Shown in pieces: positions 4,643 through 6,854 of a stretch of DNA of 6,854 nt. Below the pieces are notes generated by a model. The model was not told the origin of the DNA. It made no database searches and saw nothing but the letters and a program-made list of their open reading frames with translations. The stretch spans positions 1 to 6,854 of the forward strand of contig JAZRVU010000012.1 in the NCBI GenBank assembly GCA_045599305.1, given 5' to 3'. Positions within the stretch are counted from its first letter, which is position 1; the number at the start of each line of letters is the position of its first letter. A program made the position numbers and the translations under genes. This DNA is from SIG588 sp045599305. Lineage in GTDB: Bacteria; Bacillota; Clostridia; Oscillospirales; Acutalibacteraceae.

Positions 4643-6854
4643 ATGGCGCAGACCAAACAGGTGAAGCTGGGCAAAACGGTACGCACGAGCTTCGGAAAGA
4701 TCAATGAAGTGTTGGATATGCCCAACCTTATTGAGATCCAGAAGGATTCGTATCAATGGTTCCTGGACGAGGGCTTGAAAGAAGTGTTCGCAGATTCCCC
4801 CGCCATCGAGGACTACACCGGTAATCTGATTCTGGAATTTTTGGATTATCGGCTGGACGATACCCCGAAATACACGGTGGAAGAGTGCAAGGAGCGCGAC
4901 GTGACTTATGCCGCGCCGCTGCGTGTGCGCGCCCGCCTTATCAATAAAGAGACCGGCGAGATCAAGGAGTCCGAGGTGTTCATGGGCGATTTCCCGCTCA
5001 TGACCGAAAGCGGCACCTTCGTCATCAACGGTGCGGAGCGTGTCATCGTCTCCCAGTTGGTGCGTTCGCCCGGTGTCTACTACGGTCTGGACTACGATTC
5101 CACCGGTAAGAAACTGTTCTCCACCACCGTCATCCCCAACCGCGGTGCGTGGCTCGAATATGAGACCGATTCGCAGGACGTGTTCTATGTCCGCATCGAT
5201 AAGAACCGTAAATTGCCCGTCACCGTGCTGGCGCGTGCTCTCGGCCTCGGCTCGGATGCCGAACTGATCGAGCACCTCGGCGAGGACGAGCTGCTGCACT
5301 CCACGATCGAGAAGGATCCCACCCGCAACACCGAGGACGCTCTGCTGGAGGTCTACCGCAAGCTGCGCCCCGGCGAGCCGCTGACAGTGGAAAATTCCAA
5401 GCAGCATCTGGAGGGCCTCTTCTTCGATGCCCGCCGTTACGACCTCTCCCGCGTGGGTCGTTATAAGTACAATAAGAAGCTGGGCCTGGCCGGTCGTCTG
5501 GAGGGCTGCACCATCAGCCGTCCCGTGGTCGATCCGGCCACCGGCGAGATTTTGGCCGAGCCGGGCGAGGTCATCACCCGTGCCCGTGCCCGCGAACTGG
5601 ACGACACCGGCGTGACGGAGGTCTTCGTCACGGTGGAGGAGCACGGTGAGCAGCGCGAGGTCAAGATCCTCGGCAACGGCTCCGTGGATATCCGCCGCTT
5701 TATCCCGGCGGAGTACACCACCATCGATGACGCGTTCCTGGAGCAGGCCGGCGTGGGCGAGCGTGTGTGGATCCGCGTGCTGCGCGAACTGCTGGAGCAG
5801 AACGGCACCGAGGAATCGCTGCGCGAGGCGATCGCCGCCCGTGCGCATGACCACACCGTGAAGAATGAGGAGAACAAGGAAGTCCTCATCCCCGGTCTGA
5901 TCCCCAATCACATCACCAAGGACGATATCTTTGCATCCATCAACTATCTCATTTGCCTCACGCACGATATCGGCACCACCGATGATATCGACCATCTGGG
6001 CAACCGCCGTATCCGTTCGGTGGGCGAACTGTTGCAGAATCAGTTCCGCATCGGCTTCTCCCGCATGGGGCGTGTCATCCGTGAGCGCATGACGCTGCAG
6101 GCGCAGGATATGGACGTCATCACCCCGCAGGTGCTCATCAACATCCGCCCGGTGGTCGCCGCCATCAAGGAGTTCTTCGGCTCCTCGCCGCTGTCGCAGT
6201 TCATGGATCAGAACAACCCGCTGGGCGAACTGACCCACAAGCGCCGTCTCTCCGCTCTGGGCCCCGGCGGTCTGTCCCGTGACCGTGCCGGTTTTGAGGT
6301 GCGTGACGTTCACTACAGCCACTACGGCCGTATGTGCCCGATCGAGACGCCCGAAGGCCCGAACATCGGTCTGATCTCCTATATGGCGACCTTCGCCCGC
6401 ATCAACCGCTACGGCTTCATCGAAGCGCCCTACCGCAAGGTGGACAAGGAGCGCGGCGTGGTGACCGACGAAGTGGTCTATATGCCCGCCGACATCGAAG
6501 ACGAATACATTGTCGCACAGGCCAATGAGCCTCTGGATGAGGAAGGCCGCCTTAAAAATGAGCGCGTTACCTGCCGCTTCCGCAATGAGATCATGGCATT
6601 CAGCCGCGACCGCGCGTCCTTCGCCGTGCGAGACGTGCACTACAGCCACTATTCCCGTATCTGTCCGATCGAGACGCCCGAAGGCCCGAACATCGGTCTG
6701 ATCGGTACTCTGGCTACCTTTGCCCGCATCAATCAGTACGGCTTCATCGAGGCCCCGTACCGCAAGGTGGACAAGGCCGCCAAGCGCGTCACTGACGAGA
6801 TCGTCTACATGACCGCAGATGAAGAGGATAACTACGTGATCGCCCAGGCCAAGG
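4643..6854 (+). CDS. rpoB: DNA-directed RNA polymerase subunit beta, N-terminal 737 codons (cut by window edge), with internal duplication
   Basis: RpoB forms one jaw and half the active site of bacterial RNA polymerase and is the rifampicin target. The N-terminus has the Firmicutes form (VRTSFGKINEVLDMPNLIEIQ, residues 13-33), followed by NGAERVIVSQLVRSPGVYY (129-147), DHLGNRRIRSVGELLQNQFR, and rifampicin cluster I at 517-539 (SQFMDQNNPLGELTHKRRLS). All the main cluster I contact residues are in the susceptible state (Asp522, His532, Ser537; E. coli 516, 526, 531). From residue 545 the block SRDRAGF..CPIETPEGPNIGLI..AQAN is normal. At residue 654, where E. coli continues SRDQVDYMDVS, the sequence instead starts a second diverged copy of the block, open to the window edge. 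CGT and other codons typical of highly expressed genes are common. The gene is certain; the integrity of the region after 6601 is not. Confidence 0.97.
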   Translation, partial: MAQTKQVKLGKTVRTSFGKINEVLDMPNLIEIQKDSYQWFLDEGLKEVFADSPAIEDYTGNLILEFLDYRLDDTPKYTVEECKERDVTYAAPLRVRARLINKETGEIKESEVFMGDFPLMTESGTFVINGAERVIVSQLVRSPGVYYGLDYDSTGKKLFSTTVIPNRGAWLEYETDSQDVFYVRIDKNRKLPVTVLARALGLGSDAELIEHLGEDELLHSTIEKDPTRNTEDALLEVYRKLRPGEPLTVENSKQHLEGLFFDARRYDLSRVGRYKYNKKLGLAGRLEGCTISRPVVDPATGEILAEPGEVITRARARELDDTGVTEVFVTVEEHGEQREVKILGNGSVDIRRFIPAEYTTIDDAFLEQAGVGERVWIRVLRELLEQNGTEESLREAIAARAHDHTVKNEENKEVLIPGLIPNHITKDDIFASINYLICLTHDIGTTDDIDHLGNRRIRSVGELLQNQFRIGFSRMGRVIRERMTLQAQDMDVITPQVLINIRPVVAAIKEFFGSSPLSQFMDQNNPLGELTHKRRLSALGPGGLSRDRAGFEVRDVHYSHYGRMCPIETPEGPNIGLISYMATFARINRYGFIEAPYRKVDKERGVVTDEVVYMPADIEDEYIVAQANEPLDEEGRLKNERVTCRFRNEIMAFSRDRASFAVRDVHYSHYSRICPIETPEGPNIGLIGTLATFARINQYGFIEAPYRKVDKAAKRVTDEIVYMTADEEDNYVIAQAK
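6275..6601 (+). repeat. rpoB: Copy 1 of a 327-nt in-frame repeat within rpoB
   Basis: Codons 545-653 (109 codons). This copy follows rifampicin cluster I directly, as in ordinary RpoB, and keeps the near-universal HYGRMCPIETPEGPNIGLI sequence. It ends FRNEIMAF just before the second SRDR. It corresponds to E. coli residue 539 onward, judged by cluster I numbering (window number minus 6). Confidence 0.85.
6602..6854 (+). repeat. rpoB: Copy 2 of the rpoB repeat (incomplete at window edge)
   Basis: Codons 654-737 align without gaps to codons 545-628: 65 of 84 residues identical and about 63 of 252 bases different by hand count. A 39-nt block is identical (6338-6376 and 6665-6703, encoding PIETPEGPNIGLI), as is a 19-nt block at 6431 and 6758. 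Copy 2 has HYSRIC in place of HYGRMC, and SFAV in place of GFEV. Confidence 0.85.

Noticed and set aside
4523..6649. 708-residue leftward open frame opposite rpoB
   Set aside because: It is a shadow of rpoB: composition is Gly/His/Val-rich and low in information, and no initiation signals are seen.

Overview
The window looks like a chromosomal piece of a GC-rich, low-oxygen Gram-positive bacterium of the Clostridia, most likely Oscillospirales (Ruminococcaceae/Oscillospiraceae). The grounds are a Firmicutes-type RpoB N-terminus, a DUF1653 protein, a membrane-anchored parvulin foldase, strong AGGAGG-type ribosome sites and AT-rich sigma-A-type promoters in otherwise GC-rich DNA. The taxonomic placement is an inference from protein style, not a search result. 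No mobile element, tRNA, rRNA or CRISPR array was seen.

Layout. (1) Positions 1-2649, minus strand: a tight four-gene unit read right to left, galM (aldose 1-epimerase), a MATE-family multidrug/toxin exporter, a 44-residue single-span membrane microprotein, and the start of a DUF1653 protein cut by the window edge. Junctions are 12 nt, a 4-nt ATGA overlap, and a stop codon embedded in the next Shine-Dalgarno site (TAAGGAGG), so the genes are probably cotranscribed and translationally coupled. (2) Positions 2650-2838: a divergent control region whose two promoters have directly abutting -35 hexamers. (3) Positions 2839-4302, plus strand: a membrane-anchored PpiC/parvulin protein with a degenerate first and an intact second parvulin-like module, followed by a strong intrinsic terminator. 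(4) Positions 4396-4642: promoter and a roughly 150-nt leader with possible secondary structure. (5) Positions 4643-6854, plus strand: rpoB, the RNA polymerase beta subunit, running off the right edge.

The most striking observation is inside rpoB. After rifampicin cluster I the protein enters the conserved block that starts SRDRAGF and contains CPIETPEGPNIGLI. It runs 109 residues to the place where RpoB normally goes on into a segment like VDYMDVSP, and there re-enters a second, diverged copy of the same block. By hand count the copies are 77% identical in protein and about 75% in DNA over the visible 84 codons, in frame, exactly 327 nt apart, and joined at a shared SRDR motif. This is either an old in-frame tandem duplication in the heart of RNA polymerase or a chimeric assembly. 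Divergence at many synonymous sites argues against a recent duplication or simple read-collapse error, but not against a two-strain chimera.

The genes do not form one obvious pathway. The left unit combines sugar anomer conversion with export and a small membrane protein, while the right half holds envelope protein folding and core transcription.
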